Notes: a model not told the origin generated them from the letters alone. Positions 16,658 to 25,436 are shown, counted from the stretch's first letter. The stretch: 63,926 bases of DNA from Psychrobacter nivimaris (GCF_009812035.1 NZ_VZIZ01000026.1:1-63926), one strand, 5' to 3'. A program made the numbers and translations.

Positions 16658-17386
16658 ATGAACAGAGCACCCGTAGCAGTTGTAATCGGCGCAGGCGATG
16701 CCACTGGCAGTGCTGTTGCCAGACGTTTTGCGCGAGAAGGTTTTACTTTGTGCGTGACCAGAAGGACTGTTGAGAAGCTAGAGGCATTAGTCAGTGATAT
16801 CGAAGCGGCTGGGGGAGTAGTCAAGCCATTTGGTTGTGATGCACGTGTCGAGCAAGAGATGGTTGAGCTGTTTGCTCATATTGAAAAAGACATTGGCCCG
16901 ATTGAAGTAGTGGTGTTTAACATCGGAGCAAACGTTCATTTCTCCATCTTAGATACGACAGAAAGGGTCTATCGAAAAGTGTGGGAGATGGGCGCCTTGG
17001 CTGGATTTTTGACAGGTAGAGAAGCGGCAAAAGTCATGATTCCACGTAAGAGGGGGACAATTATTTTTACGGGTGCAACAGCGTCTTTACGCGGTAGTAA
17101 AGGTTTTTCAGCTTTTGCTAGCGCTAAGTTTGCTCTGCGGGCATTGGCACAAAGCATGGCGCGCGAGTTGGGACCTAAAGGCATCCATGTCGCACATCCT
17201 ATCATTGACGGTGCCATTGATACTGATTTTATTCGTGACAACTTTCCTGAGCGCTATGAGCTAAAAGACCAAGACGGTATTTTAAATCCAGAACATATCG
17301 CTGAGCAGTATTGGCAGCTGCACTGTCAGCCAAGAGATAGCTGGACGCATGAGCTGGATTTACGCCCATGGATGGAAACTTTTTAA
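16658..17386 (+). CDS. SDR-family protein with catalytic Tyr replaced by Phe
   Basis: Rossmann fold with GAGDATGSA cofactor loop and FNIGANVH in place of the usual NNAG region. The active-site segment reads FTGATASLRG and FASAKFALRAL, so the YxxxK motif is FxxxK here. SDR family members of this type are annotated as oxidoreductases but the Tyr loss makes ordinary SDR catalysis uncertain. It forms an operon with an HCCA isomerase (65 bp downstream) and is divergent from HxlR. Confidence 0.85.
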   Translation: MNRAPVAVVIGAGDATGSAVARRFAREGFTLCVTRRTVEKLEALVSDIEAAGGVVKPFGCDARVEQEMVELFAHIEKDIGPIEVVVFNIGANVHFSILDTTERVYRKVWEMGALAGFLTGREAAKVMIPRKRGTIIFTGATASLRGSKGFSAFASAKFALRALAQSMARELGPKGIHVAHPIIDGAIDTDFIRDNFPERYELKDQDGILNPEHIAEQYWQLHCQPRDSWTHELDLRPWMETF

Positions 17387-17450
17387 TCTTATCTGGTTAA
17401 TAACCGTCAAAATTTTAATGGATTTTTAATATATTGCAAGGAATGCAAAG

Positions 17451-18038
17451 ATGAGTAAACAAGTAGAGTTTTTCTTTGATGTGGGTAGCCCAGCCAGTTA
17501 CTTGGCATGGACACAGTTAGCGAGTATCGCGCAGCGTCACAATGCCGAAATTGTTTGGCGACCTATGTTACTTGGCGCAGTGTTTCAAGCCGTTGGTAAT
17601 ACCTCACCAGCTGCCGTACCTGCTAAAGGCGCTTATATGCTCAAAGACCTTAAGCGTTTTTCAGCCATCTATGACGTGCCTTTCCGCTTCAATCCATTTT
17701 TCCCAGTCAATACGATGCAGCTTATGCGCGGTGTTATCGCTTATTTGGGGACACCTAAATTTGAGAGTTATTTATCCGCTGTCTTTAATGGGCTATGGGC
17801 TGAAAAGTTAAATATGGAATCACCAGAAGTCGTGGCTGAAGTTCTGTCGAAAGCAGGCATTGAGGCGACTGATTTTATGACGCGTATTAGTGAGCCTGAG
17901 GTCAAGGCGCGTTTAAAATCTAGTACCGAAGAAGCAGTAGCACGAGGCGTATTTGGGGCACCAAGTTTCTTCGTAAATGGTGAGATGTTTTTTGGTCAAG
18001 ACCGTTTGAGCTTTGTTGAAGATGCTTTGAGAGACTGA
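17451..18038 (+). CDS. 2-hydroxychromene-2-carboxylate isomerase (DsbA-fold, kappa-GST-like)
   Basis: A 195-residue DsbA-superfamily isomerase. FFFDVGSPASYLA holds the GSH-contacting Ser13; RPMLLGAVF and the C-terminal GVFGAPSFFVNGEMFFGQDRL are the family's signature. HCCA isomerases act on a polycyclic-aromatic ring-cleavage intermediate, but most genomic copies have unknown substrates. The preceding SDR and divergent HxlR suggest a small inducible detoxification unit. Confidence 0.92.
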   Translation: MSKQVEFFFDVGSPASYLAWTQLASIAQRHNAEIVWRPMLLGAVFQAVGNTSPAAVPAKGAYMLKDLKRFSAIYDVPFRFNPFFPVNTMQLMRGVIAYLGTPKFESYLSAVFNGLWAEKLNMESPEVVAEVLSKAGIEATDFMTRISEPEVKARLKSSTEEAVARGVFGAPSFFVNGEMFFGQDRLSFVEDALRD

Positions 18039-18209
18039 GAATAGTAAGTCATAGGATATATAGATTGCGCTGTACTAGCTCAACGATAATCCATTGGCTT
18101 TCAATCCACCAGACATCAGCCGCGATACGTAACCGTGATTTTTCTTAACTGTGGTTTCTCTAGAAAACAACCTTGTCACTCAGTTTAATAACTAAACTCT
18201 ATGGTTACA

Positions 18210-18956
18210 TTAAGACAAGTCTATATAGTGATAGTTTTGCTTAGACCGCTCTAGTTCCTCTAAATCTATATCTACTGTTACTATATCTGGCGACGAACCA
18301 AGTTTTTTGATGATTCGTCCCGTAGGAGAAACGATTAGACTCTCTCCTACAAACTGACCGCCATGACCGATGCCGACACCATTGCAGGTAATCACAAAAC
18401 ATTGGTTCTCTATAGCCCGAGCTTGAGTCAATACATAGTGGGTATTTGCATAGGGAGACATATTGCCGTTTGGCATAAATATGATCTGTGCGCCTTTTTT
18501 TGCCAGTGCTCTTGAGCCTTCTGGAAACTCTAGCTCAAAACAAATCTGAGCACCGCAAACCATATCATTAATGCTAACCACTGATAAGTCTTCTCCGCTT
18601 GTAAATACCCCAACATCATCAAGCCAAAGTTTTGACTTTCGGTGTTTATGAATGATTTTGCCGTTTTTTATAAAAGAACATGCGTTATAGAAAAGTTGAT
18701 CCTGTTTGTCAATATGTCCAATAATGATGGTTGAATCTGTATTTTTGCTTGCTTTCAATATGCTGTGAAAGTGCTCTGTTGATTGATGATACAACGCTTC
18801 AATATTGTCTAGCGTCGGAAAGCCAGTCAAAGCAAGTTCTGGAAAAATCATAAATCCATCGCAGGCTTGATTGTCATGGATTGATTTTAATATCGCAGCA
18901 GCATTTACTGATACTTGATAATCGGTAATATCCATTTGATTGAGGATTATTTGCAT
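18210..18956 (-). CDS. Carbon-nitrogen hydrolase (nitrilase superfamily)
   Basis: The nitrilase catalytic triad is visible as Glu40 (FPELALTG), Lys107 (HRKSKLW) and Cys139 (QICFELEFPE). The C-terminal GHGGQFVGESLIVSPTGRII segment is typical. Members hydrolyse amides or nitriles; the substrate here is undetermined. The 248-residue length is slightly short for the family but complete. It is divergent from nothing obvious and lies upstream of a leftward LysR gene. Confidence 0.88.
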   Translation of the reverse strand: MQIILNQMDITDYQVSVNAAAILKSIHDNQACDGFMIFPELALTGFPTLDNIEALYHQSTEHFHSILKASKNTDSTIIIGHIDKQDQLFYNACSFIKNGKIIHKHRKSKLWLDDVGVFTSGEDLSVVSINDMVCGAQICFELEFPEGSRALAKKGAQIIFMPNGNMSPYANTHYVLTQARAIENQCFVITCNGVGIGHGGQFVGESLIVSPTGRIIKKLGSSPDIVTVDIDLEELERSKQNYHYIDLS

Positions 18957-19078
18957 AGGTCTTGCTCTTTACCGTAGGGGGTTGATACTTTCACAGTGCT
19001 TATTGGTCGCAATTATAGGTAATATTCGTTAATGACGGTCTTTAGAAACACTTATTTAAAATGCTATTTAAAACACTT

Positions 19079-19969
19079 TTAAAGACATTGTGACTCTAAC
19101 CAACGACTCAATTTAATGATGTCTGGTTGATTTGACTTTAAGTCATTATAAAAGAAATAGAAACTGTCGCCAGTGAGTAATTCATGCATTGGGATTTTGA
19201 CAAGATTTTGCTGATGTGTTTGTTCTAGCATCATATAGTTGTCGGTAAGCGTAATACCTAAGTTATAACGTGCAGCCTGTGCGGCAAGCAGTACATGGCT
19301 AAATTGATTAATCTTTACCTCGCTTGGCAGCTCAAACCCGCCTGCTTTACACCATTTTAGCCAATCATTAGCCGTGCCTTCACTTCTGTCAGAATATTTT
19401 ACGGACAGTATAGGGTGTTGCCATAACGCCTCAGGCAATGGCTGATCCTTTATTTCTGCCCAAAGCTTTTGACCACAGACGGGGAATAGCTTCTCAGCGA
19501 ATAAAAGCTTGCTGACTACATTGCGTTTCGGTGGATTGACGGTAATAAAGCAATCCGAACATTGCTCATTATAGTCGTCTTGGTCTGTCACCATATTTAA
19601 GGTCAGCTCAATCTCTGGGTGCTGTTCGCGGAAGTTTTCTAACCGAGGAATCAACCAATTGACAGCCACTGAACTATACAGTGCTAGGCGAATATGGCCA
19701 GGCTTATCATGGCGAATGGCCTGACTGGTATTGGATAGAGTAGTCAGCGATTGATTCACCTCTGTGAAATAGCGAGCACCTATATCTGTTAAAGAAAGGG
19801 TTCGGCCCTGCCTATAAAACAACGCTTCACCAAGATATTCTTCAAGCGTTCGAACCTGATGACTCACGGCACTTTGCGTCACGTTGAGGCTTTCTGCTGC
19901 CTTAGAAAAACTATTAAGCCTTGCTACAGATTCAAAGCATTGTATGGCACGTAATGGGGGGAGTTTCAT
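19079..19969 (-). CDS. LysR-family regulator (GcvA-like)
   Basis: An N-terminal HTH (LNSFSKAAESLNVTQSAVSHQVRTLEEYLG, residues 18-47) is followed by a substrate-binding domain. The MKLPPLRAIQCFESVARL start and the overall form resemble the GcvA/TrpI subgroup. It is divergent from the DMT exporter at 20101, with a gap of about 130 bp that could hold shared operators. Likely regulator of that exporter. Confidence 0.9.
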   Translation of the reverse strand: MKLPPLRAIQCFESVARLNSFSKAAESLNVTQSAVSHQVRTLEEYLGEALFYRQGRTLSLTDIGARYFTEVNQSLTTLSNTSQAIRHDKPGHIRLALYSSVAVNWLIPRLENFREQHPEIELTLNMVTDQDDYNEQCSDCFITVNPPKRNVVSKLLFAEKLFPVCGQKLWAEIKDQPLPEALWQHPILSVKYSDRSEGTANDWLKWCKAGGFELPSEVKINQFSHVLLAAQAARYNLGITLTDNYMMLEQTHQQNLVKIPMHELLTGDSFYFFYNDLKSNQPDIIKLSRWLESQCL

Positions 19970-20100
19970 TATGATTTCAACTAATACTAAACGTTTTTAT
20001 ATCATTATACGTCATGAGTATACGCGAATATACTATTTATCTGACCATTAGATTAAATGGCTTAATTTAAAATTTTATGTATTTTGAGATAGGTATAAGC

Positions 20101-20970
20101 ATGATAATGCCGAAGATGAGTGTTGGATTTGCAATGATACTGTTGGTTGCAGGAAACATGATTGCAGTCCTTTCAGATGCGCTGATAAAAGAATTGCCTG
20201 ATGGCGCAGCCGTCTATCAGTTTGTGCTATTGCGTCAGCTAACAGCTGTCTTGATGCTGCTACCGTTTTGTTTATTCAACCAAAAAGCCAAGCTACTTAG
20301 TAACGTAAAATGGCATTTTGTACGTGGGCATATTTGGTTGTTTGGCGCGGTATTCATGGTGTTGTCTATCCAAGCGCTACCGCTAGCCACGGTCAATGCG
20401 ATTTTTTATACTGCACCTTTACTGATGTTGCCGTTAGGGTTTCTGTTTTATAAAGACAGACTCACAGCACCAAGCATCATTGTGGCAATACTAGGCTTCA
20501 TAGGTATTCTTGTCGTGGTAAAACCAACACAAATTAATATGGGTGCTATATTTGCGCTGATCGTGGCCTTAACCATGGCGACAAACAACCTACTAGTGCG
20601 TAAATTGCCTTCGAATCACACCGTTGCTCAGACCTTGTTTTTGACCAATTTAGTCGGAATACCGTTGGGGCTTGGTTTGGCTATTTGGGAAAATGCCCCT
20701 TTGAGTTGGTACGCGCTATGGATAGCAGCAGGCTCAAATTTGTTTATTTTGATCTATGCGGGTATCTGCGTACTGGTCTACCGAGCGGTTGAAGCACATA
20801 AAATATCTAGTGCAGAATATACCGGTCTGTTAGGAGCAGTGGTTATCGGCATCATATGGTTTGATGAAATACCTGATATCAGTCTTTTGATAGGTTCGGC
20901 TCTTATTGTCTTACCTTTAATTTGGCTCGCCACGCTTGAGTCTATTAAATATAAAAGAACAGCCTTATAG
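20101..20970 (+). CDS. EamA/DMT-family transporter
   Basis: Ten predicted membrane helices in two EamA halves, with NMIAVLSDALIKELP at the start and QFVLLRQLTAVLMLLPF after it. The start at 20101 follows AGG at about -9; ATG 20077 is possible but adds MYFEIGIS outside the first helix. Divergent from LysR and 198 bp upstream of the broken dddP gene. Substrate unknown. Confidence 0.87.
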   Translation: MIMPKMSVGFAMILLVAGNMIAVLSDALIKELPDGAAVYQFVLLRQLTAVLMLLPFCLFNQKAKLLSNVKWHFVRGHIWLFGAVFMVLSIQALPLATVNAIFYTAPLLMLPLGFLFYKDRLTAPSIIVAILGFIGILVVVKPTQINMGAIFALIVALTMATNNLLVRKLPSNHTVAQTLFLTNLVGIPLGLGLAIWENAPLSWYALWIAAGSNLFILIYAGICVLVYRAVEAHKISSAEYTGLLGAVVIGIIWFDEIPDISLLIGSALIVLPLIWLATLESIKYKRTAL

Positions 20971-21168
20971 CGTTTTGAAACATAGAGAGCGGAGAAAGAA
21001 AGCGTCATAATATTAGCATGACTTTATGTCATGAATTCGTGTGTTTAAATCGTTTTTTCATACTCATTTTCTGTGGCAAATTACTATAGATACAACCATT
21101 CACGCAAGGCTCTAGTCTTCAATGGAGCCTGTGTTTGTTGGAGTTATTACTATGAGGTAGGCCAAATA

Positions 21169-21924
21169 ATGAGCAATATAACCACATTCTCAGTCACATC
21201 TTCAAATCGAAAAATAGACCCTTCACGGCGTCGAGGTGGCACGTTCAAAGCTGATGGCTCTCTTAACGACAATGACCGTGTCGAGATAGGTCCAACAGAT
21301 CTTGCATTCAATGAGTGGGCTGAGCTAGGGCTGACACCTCCTAACCTTACACGAATGCGCGAATACCGCCTCCAAAGAATCGTAAAAGAACTACAGAAAA
21401 GAGATCTTGGCGGCATCTTATTGTTTGATCCTCTTAATATTCGATATGCGACTGACTCCACAAATATGCAGGTATGGGTAACCCATAATCACTCTAGAGC
21501 CTGTTTTGTATCTGCATCAGGACATCTTATTTTATGGGATTTTCACAATTGTGAGCACTTATCAGCACACCTTCCTTTGATCAAAGAAGTTAGAGGAGGC
21601 GCTTCTTTCTTCTACTTTGAAACCGGCGATAGAACTGACGAACATGCCTCTAGGTTTGCTTCAGAAATTCAATCTATTTTACAGGAGCATGCTGGAGACA
21701 ATAAAAGATTGGCTATCGATAAAATTGAAATTGCTGGTTTCAATAAGATAAAACAGTTAGGAATCGATGTTTTTGATGGTCAGGAAGTGATGGAGTTTGC
21801 TCGATCTATTAAGAACGAAGATGAAATTAATGCCATGCGATGTTCAATTGCCTCAACAGAGGTTGTGACCTATGCTGTCAAATCTGTAGACATTGACTTG
21901 GGAGATTTTAGTTACGCAGCTTGA
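21169..21924 (+). pseudogene. dddP: DMSP lyase DddP (M24 peptidase fold), cut off by an IS
   Basis: The first 232 residues match the N-terminal half of DddP, which cleaves dimethylsulfoniopropionate to acrylate and DMS. Diagnostic stretches are RKIDPSRRRGG, NDNDRVEIGPT, LAFNEWAELGL and FDPLNIRYATDSTNMQ. The family is about 445 residues; the metal ligands and catalytic Asp lie in the missing C-terminal half. From 21866 the sequence is the terminal repeat of an IS3-family element, which adds about 19 foreign residues before a stop. No C-terminal half exists beyond the IS. The start at 21169 follows a GAGG-containing sequence. Confidence 0.85.
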
Positions 21925-22841
21925 CGATAAAAATCAAACCACACCTGTCTTGGCGTTTTATAGCCCAAACCCTTTTGGATTCTAGTTTCACTGCGAGCAT
22001 AGCTCTTGCCTTGCGTCGCTGCAAAGCAGTGCTTTGCTAATAGCTCCTCATTATACTCAAGCTCAATATATTTAATGATGTCATTGATAGCTTCGAATCT
22101 CATTTTATAATCCTGATGATACACTAACTCATTTTTCAATATGCCCCAGAAACTCTCTATCGGAGCATTATCAAAGCAATTACCACGTCTGGACATTGAA
22201 CCCTTAAATTTATGCTTCTTAATGATCTTATGATAGGCATGACTACAATATTGGCTACCTCTATCTGAATGAACAATCAGTCCTTGAGTAGGTCGTTTGT
22301 TCTTGATTGCCATATTGAGTGCACGGCATACTAAATCAGCGGTCATGCGCTTATTGATAGCGTAGCCGACCAGCTCTTTGGTGTAGAGGTCTTTAACACC
22401 TGCTAAGTATAGCCAACCCTCATCGGTCCAGATATAAGTGATGTCACTAACCCAAGCTTCGTTAGGACGACTGATATCAAATTTTTGGTCGAGCAGGTTT
22501 GGATAGATAAACTTGTTATGGTTTGAGTTGGTGGTAACTTTAAAACGCTTGTGACGACGGCAAACAATGCCGTATTCTTCTTTAATGCGTCTTACCATGT
22601 ATTGACTGATATGATGGCCTTGCTCTGCAAGATGAGCATGCAATCGCTCACAGCCATAGCGCTGCTTAGTTTCATCATGAGCCACGCGAACCAGCAGCTC
22701 ACACTGGTTGCGGTGGATCTGCTGATTACTAACACCACGATTTATCCAGTTATAATAGCTTGATGGCCTGACATCTAATACGTGACACATACAAGTGATG
22801 CTAAATATTTTCTGGTTATCCTTGATAAAGACGTACCTCAT
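21912..22841 (-). CDS. IS3-family transposase OrfB with in-frame palindromic insertion
   Basis: An HTH_21 region (YNWINRGVSNQQIHRNQCELL) and an rve integrase core. The DDE residues are visible as D in SDITYIW, D in HSDRGSQY and E in APIESFWG. Near the C-terminus, between IELEYN and RIQKGLGYKTP, about 22 residues (with AKHCFAATQGKSYARSE) are encoded by a palindromic repeat at 21988-22052. ATG 22841 is preferred over TTG 22844. The usual fusion by frameshift from orfA is broken by two more repeats between the genes, so activity is doubtful. Confidence 0.88.
   Translation of the reverse strand: MRYVFIKDNQKIFSITCMCHVLDVRPSSYYNWINRGVSNQQIHRNQCELLVRVAHDETKQRYGCERLHAHLAEQGHHISQYMVRRIKEEYGIVCRRHKRFKVTTNSNHNKFIYPNLLDQKFDISRPNEAWVSDITYIWTDEGWLYLAGVKDLYTKELVGYAINKRMTADLVCRALNMAIKNKRPTQGLIVHSDRGSQYCSHAYHKIIKKHKFKGSMSRRGNCFDNAPIESFWGILKNELVYHQDYKMRFEAINDIIKYIELEYNEELLAKHCFAATQGKSYARSETRIQKGLGYKTPRQVWFDFYRQAA
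21988..22052. repeat. Palindromic repeat element copy 3 (inside transposase orfB)
   Basis: The pattern is TCACTGCGAGCATAGCTC, then CTTGCGTC, then a hairpin AGCAAAGCACTGCTTTGC-type arm pair and TCCTCATT at the end. About 65 bp, inserted in frame in the transposase gene. Two related copies are at 22848-22919 and 22936-23003. Confidence 0.85.
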
Positions 22842-22847
22842 CAACTG

Positions 22848-22919
22848 TCACTGCGGGCATAGCCCTACGTCTTGCGGCACTAAAACAGTCTACTAGACTG
22901 TTTCTTAACGTTCCTCATT
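22848..22919. repeat. Palindromic repeat element copy 1 (orfA-orfB gap)
   Basis: It begins TCACTGCGGGCATAGCCC and ends TTCCTCATT like the other copies. The inner hairpin is different: AAACAGTC-TACTA-GACTGTTT replaces the AAGC/GCTT hairpin. This shows that the arms can vary while the ends are kept. Confidence 0.8.
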
Positions 22920-22935
22920 GGCGAAGTACGCCGTG

Positions 22936-23003
22936 GCCTCATTCGAGCATAGCTCTCATCTTGCGTCCGGGCGAAGCAGTGCTTCGCTTTATCCTTCCTC
23001 ATT
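22936..23003. repeat. Palindromic repeat element copy 2 (end of orfA)
   Basis: Contains CGAGCATAGCTC, CTTGCGTC, the hairpin GCGAAGCAGTGCTTCGC and the end TTCCTCATT. It replaces the natural 3' end of orfA, giving the short tail NEEG before the stop. A GGCGAAGTACGCC hairpin at 22919-22931 lies between copies 1 and 2. Confidence 0.8.
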
Positions 23004-23264
23004 TAGAATATCTCTCTCTTCCTGAGCAACTTTGAGATCACGTTTAAGACGTTTATTCTCTTCTAGTATAGCCATGAGCTCAGGATCATATTCTTTAGTA
23101 CCAATAAGCTGGCCTTTATCAGCTTTGTTTTGCCAGTTAGATAATGTCTGCATGGCGATGCCAAGCTGCTTTGCAGTCGCTGAAACATTGCCCTTATTAT
23201 CTGCTATCTTTTTAACGGCTTCAGCTTTGAATGCTGCACTATAGGTTCTGATTTTCTTAGTCAT
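22989..23264 (-). CDS. IS3-family transposase OrfA, end altered
   Basis: A 91-residue HTH_Tnp_1 protein with TYSAAFKAEAVKKIADNKGNVS and a leucine-zipper-like C-terminal helix (AILEENKRLKRDLKVAQEERDIL). In relatives the frame continues several residues and slips into orfB. Here palindromic repeat copy 2 follows EERDIL directly and gives an early stop, so the normal frameshift site is absent. Confidence 0.88.
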   Translation of the reverse strand: MTKKIRTYSAAFKAEAVKKIADNKGNVSATAKQLGIAMQTLSNWQNKADKGQLIGTKEYDPELMAILEENKRLKRDLKVAQEERDILNEEG

Positions 23265-23329
23265 GATAAACTCCTCATTGAGTCGTTAGTTTACCAAGTT
23301 TGGTTCTACAGTTTTTTCAGCATAGCTCA

Positions 23330-23582
23330 AAACCACCACGTGTGAGGCATCTAGGACTTTAGGTGTATTAAAATGAAAGGCACCTTGCGTGCTTTTGGCA
23401 ATGCGCGCTTTGCCTGCGTCATCATCTGCAATGACAAAGTTCCATGGTTGAATATTGGTGCTTGATGGACTCATTTGTAGCATGTCTTTAATCTGCTCAA
23501 AATCTTCAGCAGATATCTTTTTATTGGCATCAAATACTTTGGTGCTGTAACGCCAGTTTAGTGCTTCATTAATGGTTTTCAT
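23330..23582 (-). pseudogene. Nitroreductase (NfsB-like), only first 84 residues left
   Basis: The N-terminal part matches oxygen-insensitive NAD(P)H nitroreductases: [27 protein letters not shown] and [11 protein letters not shown]-contacting residues R11/S13 and the PSSTN motif are present. The homology ends at HVVV (residue 84) where the right terminal repeat of the IS begins; the open frame runs on to 23286 with IS-encoded residues. About 130 residues, with the rest of the FMN site, are missing. Confidence 0.88.
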
Positions 23583-24072
23583 GATTGTCCTTAAGTAAAG
23601 TAAGTTTCAGTTTTTTAGTCAGCTAGTCATGCAAATGGATTTAACAAACGGTGCTACTCAATCCTTATCGTTCATTGTTAAGTAAGCTAACTGATTAGCC
23701 CGTCTTAGCGATGACTCATAATAGTAAATCTCATGCATCGGAACCACTAGCTACAAGAGAAAACACTTTCAATATTATTTTGAAGATAACGTACTTTCAA
23801 TCTATTAAAAGGTTGTTTATCGCTATACTCAAAGCGGTGATAAGCTTGAGCCTAACCAAAACATTTTGTAATGGAAGAATGTTTTCGATACATTTTAGGA
23901 AAAGTAGATTGTGCTAGGGTAGGAGGTGTTTTTTGAGTTGTTTGGAAGTATTTTACTTGCCTACGAACATCTAATGCAGATGGTTGATATTGTTATAATT
24001 TATATGACCATAGCTGATTGATTTAAACAGCTTATAAACAGGCGTGATACACCCAATATAGGAGGCCTAGAC
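23583..24072. other. 490-bp gene-poor interval
   Basis: No convincing long ORF. It holds a partial copy (23764-23782) of the inverted-repeat sequence seen at 12907-12931. A TATAAT hexamer at 23994-23999 is a possible -10 for the small ORF at 24073. Otherwise nothing is recognised. Confidence 0.5.
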
Positions 24073-24141
24073 ATGTTTATAGAATTGTTGTTCTTTTATA
24101 TAGTCGCTATATCGTTGGGAGCTATCGCTATAAATATTTGA
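24073..24141 (+). CDS. Candidate 22-residue hydrophobic membrane peptide
   Basis: An ATG at 24073 is preceded by a near-perfect ribosome binding site (TAGGAGG, ending 7 bases upstream) and a TATAAT box about 75 bases upstream. The peptide begins MFIELLFFYIVAISLGAI and ends in AINI; almost all of it is one membrane helix with a single Glu. It overlaps the 3' end of the leftward DUF1624 gene by 14 bp. Size and character recall small membrane subunits or type I toxins, but no family is recognised. Confidence 0.4.
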   Translation: MFIELLFFYIVAISLGAIAINI

Positions 24142-25276
24142 GGATAGTAATGTGTTTGTTGCCATGTTTGAATTTGGCAAAAGCACGCATTAAGGGATAC
24201 AGTAAAATGCTCAGTGCAATCGCAATGAACCAAAGTGTACTGACGTCATTTACACCAAAATATTCTCCATGCGTCATACCGAACTGTTGAACGGCAAATA
24301 CATACAGCAGTTTCAATACATAGAGATGTACGATATAAAAAAACATTGGTACAGAACCAATGACTACCAGTGGTTTTATCCATGATTTGGTTTCAATCTT
24401 TTGGAGCATTACTAATAAGACCAGTCCTATGCCTACATTCCACAATATAAAGAGTAACGATGGTGGATATTTGGTGAGATTCATAAAGCTCATGAAGGTT
24501 TCACTCAGAGTCGGCATCATCAGCCATGCTTGATCGCCGTATATATTGGCCAGTCGCAGTACTACAAATAACGCGATACTCACCATGCCAAATGTAAGTA
24601 ACGTACGATTTCTCTTTCGCACAGACGTAGAGTCACCGAATACAGATGTACCGATACAATAGCCTAGTATGATAACGCCAATCCAAGGCAGTACAGGATA
24701 AGAGGTTCTGAAACGAATCACCTCACCAAACTCAATCCAGCCGCGTTCATGAAGTATCAGCCACAGTTGATGCATCATAGGAATGTCGGCAAAGGAGACG
24801 GTATCTAATAAATTGTGCCCAAATATAATCACTAAGCTCAGTAGCCACAGCCACTTCTTAGGCAGACCAATAACCGCTGAGAGCGCAATCATACTGAATC
24901 CAATCGCCCATATCACTTGGAGGTAAACTACATCAGGTGGAAATTGTGCTGTCCAAGCAAAGTTAATTACAATCAGCTCCAAAAACACCAAAAAAAGCCC
25001 GCGTTTGATTAAAAATTCGCGGGTCATTTGAATACTATTGTGTTTGTGTTGGTACAAATAAGCAGACAGTCCCGTCAGTAACACAAAGACAGGCGCACAT
25101 AAATGGGCAATCATTCGGCTGAAAAATAGTGGTTCATCCGTTCCTGGTATCAGCATTGGATCAGGAACTTGATGGTGTAAGTAAAAGGTCTCTCGAACAT
25201 GATCCACCATCATGATGAGCATCACAAGCCCTCGAAGTGCGTCGATCGCTTGCAACCGTTGAAAAGGTGTCGCCAT
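24128..25276 (-). CDS. DUF1624 / heparan-alpha-glucosaminide N-acetyltransferase-like membrane protein
   Basis: A 382-residue polytopic protein with about ten membrane helices. The N-terminal RLQAIDALRGLVMLIMMVDHVRE motif is the hallmark of DUF1624 (related to acyltransferase_3-like membrane enzymes), followed by RMIAHLCAPVFVLLTGLSAYLY. Some relatives transfer acyl groups to sugars across the membrane; the substrate here is unknown. No obvious operon partner: the next leftward gene upstream is a 2OG oxygenase 160 bp away. Confidence 0.88.
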   Translation of the reverse strand: MATPFQRLQAIDALRGLVMLIMMVDHVRETFYLHHQVPDPMLIPGTDEPLFFSRMIAHLCAPVFVLLTGLSAYLYQHKHNSIQMTREFLIKRGLFLVFLELIVINFAWTAQFPPDVVYLQVIWAIGFSMIALSAVIGLPKKWLWLLSLVIIFGHNLLDTVSFADIPMMHQLWLILHERGWIEFGEVIRFRTSYPVLPWIGVIILGYCIGTSVFGDSTSVRKRNRTLLTFGMVSIALFVVLRLANIYGDQAWLMMPTLSETFMSFMNLTKYPPSLLFILWNVGIGLVLLVMLQKIETKSWIKPLVVIGSVPMFFYIVHLYVLKLLYVFAVQQFGMTHGEYFGVNDVSTLWFIAIALSILLYPLMRAFAKFKHGNKHITILKYL

Positions 25277-25436
25277 ACAATAGCCTTTGTATAGTTAAAA
25301 CGAAACATTATAACATATCAATTATTAGCTACTACTGATTTAAGTACGCATTTTCGCAGAGGTGCTCACTGATTTGGATGTTTATGCTTGTCTTAACTTT
25401 TTATGCTGTGTCTGACCTAACGATAGCGTACCGCTG

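Larger units (their letters stand above)
21866..23329 (-). mobile_element. IS3-family element with palindromic insertions
   Basis: Terminal repeats start TGACCTATGCTG (left, 21866) and TGAGCTATGCTG (right, inward from 23329), matching at about 27 of 36 positions including CTGTAGA and ACTTGG. It contains orfA and orfB. The length of 1464 bp is about 220 bp longer than a usual IS3 element, explained by three palindromic-repeat copies. No target duplication is seen (TTG left, AAA right), and the two flanks are halves of different genes, so the copy marks a deletion or recombination junction. Confidence 0.85.

Noticed and set aside
23764..23782. Resemblance to the inverted repeat at 12907-12931
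   Set aside because: Only one arm and the loop are alike; too short to define a repeat family.
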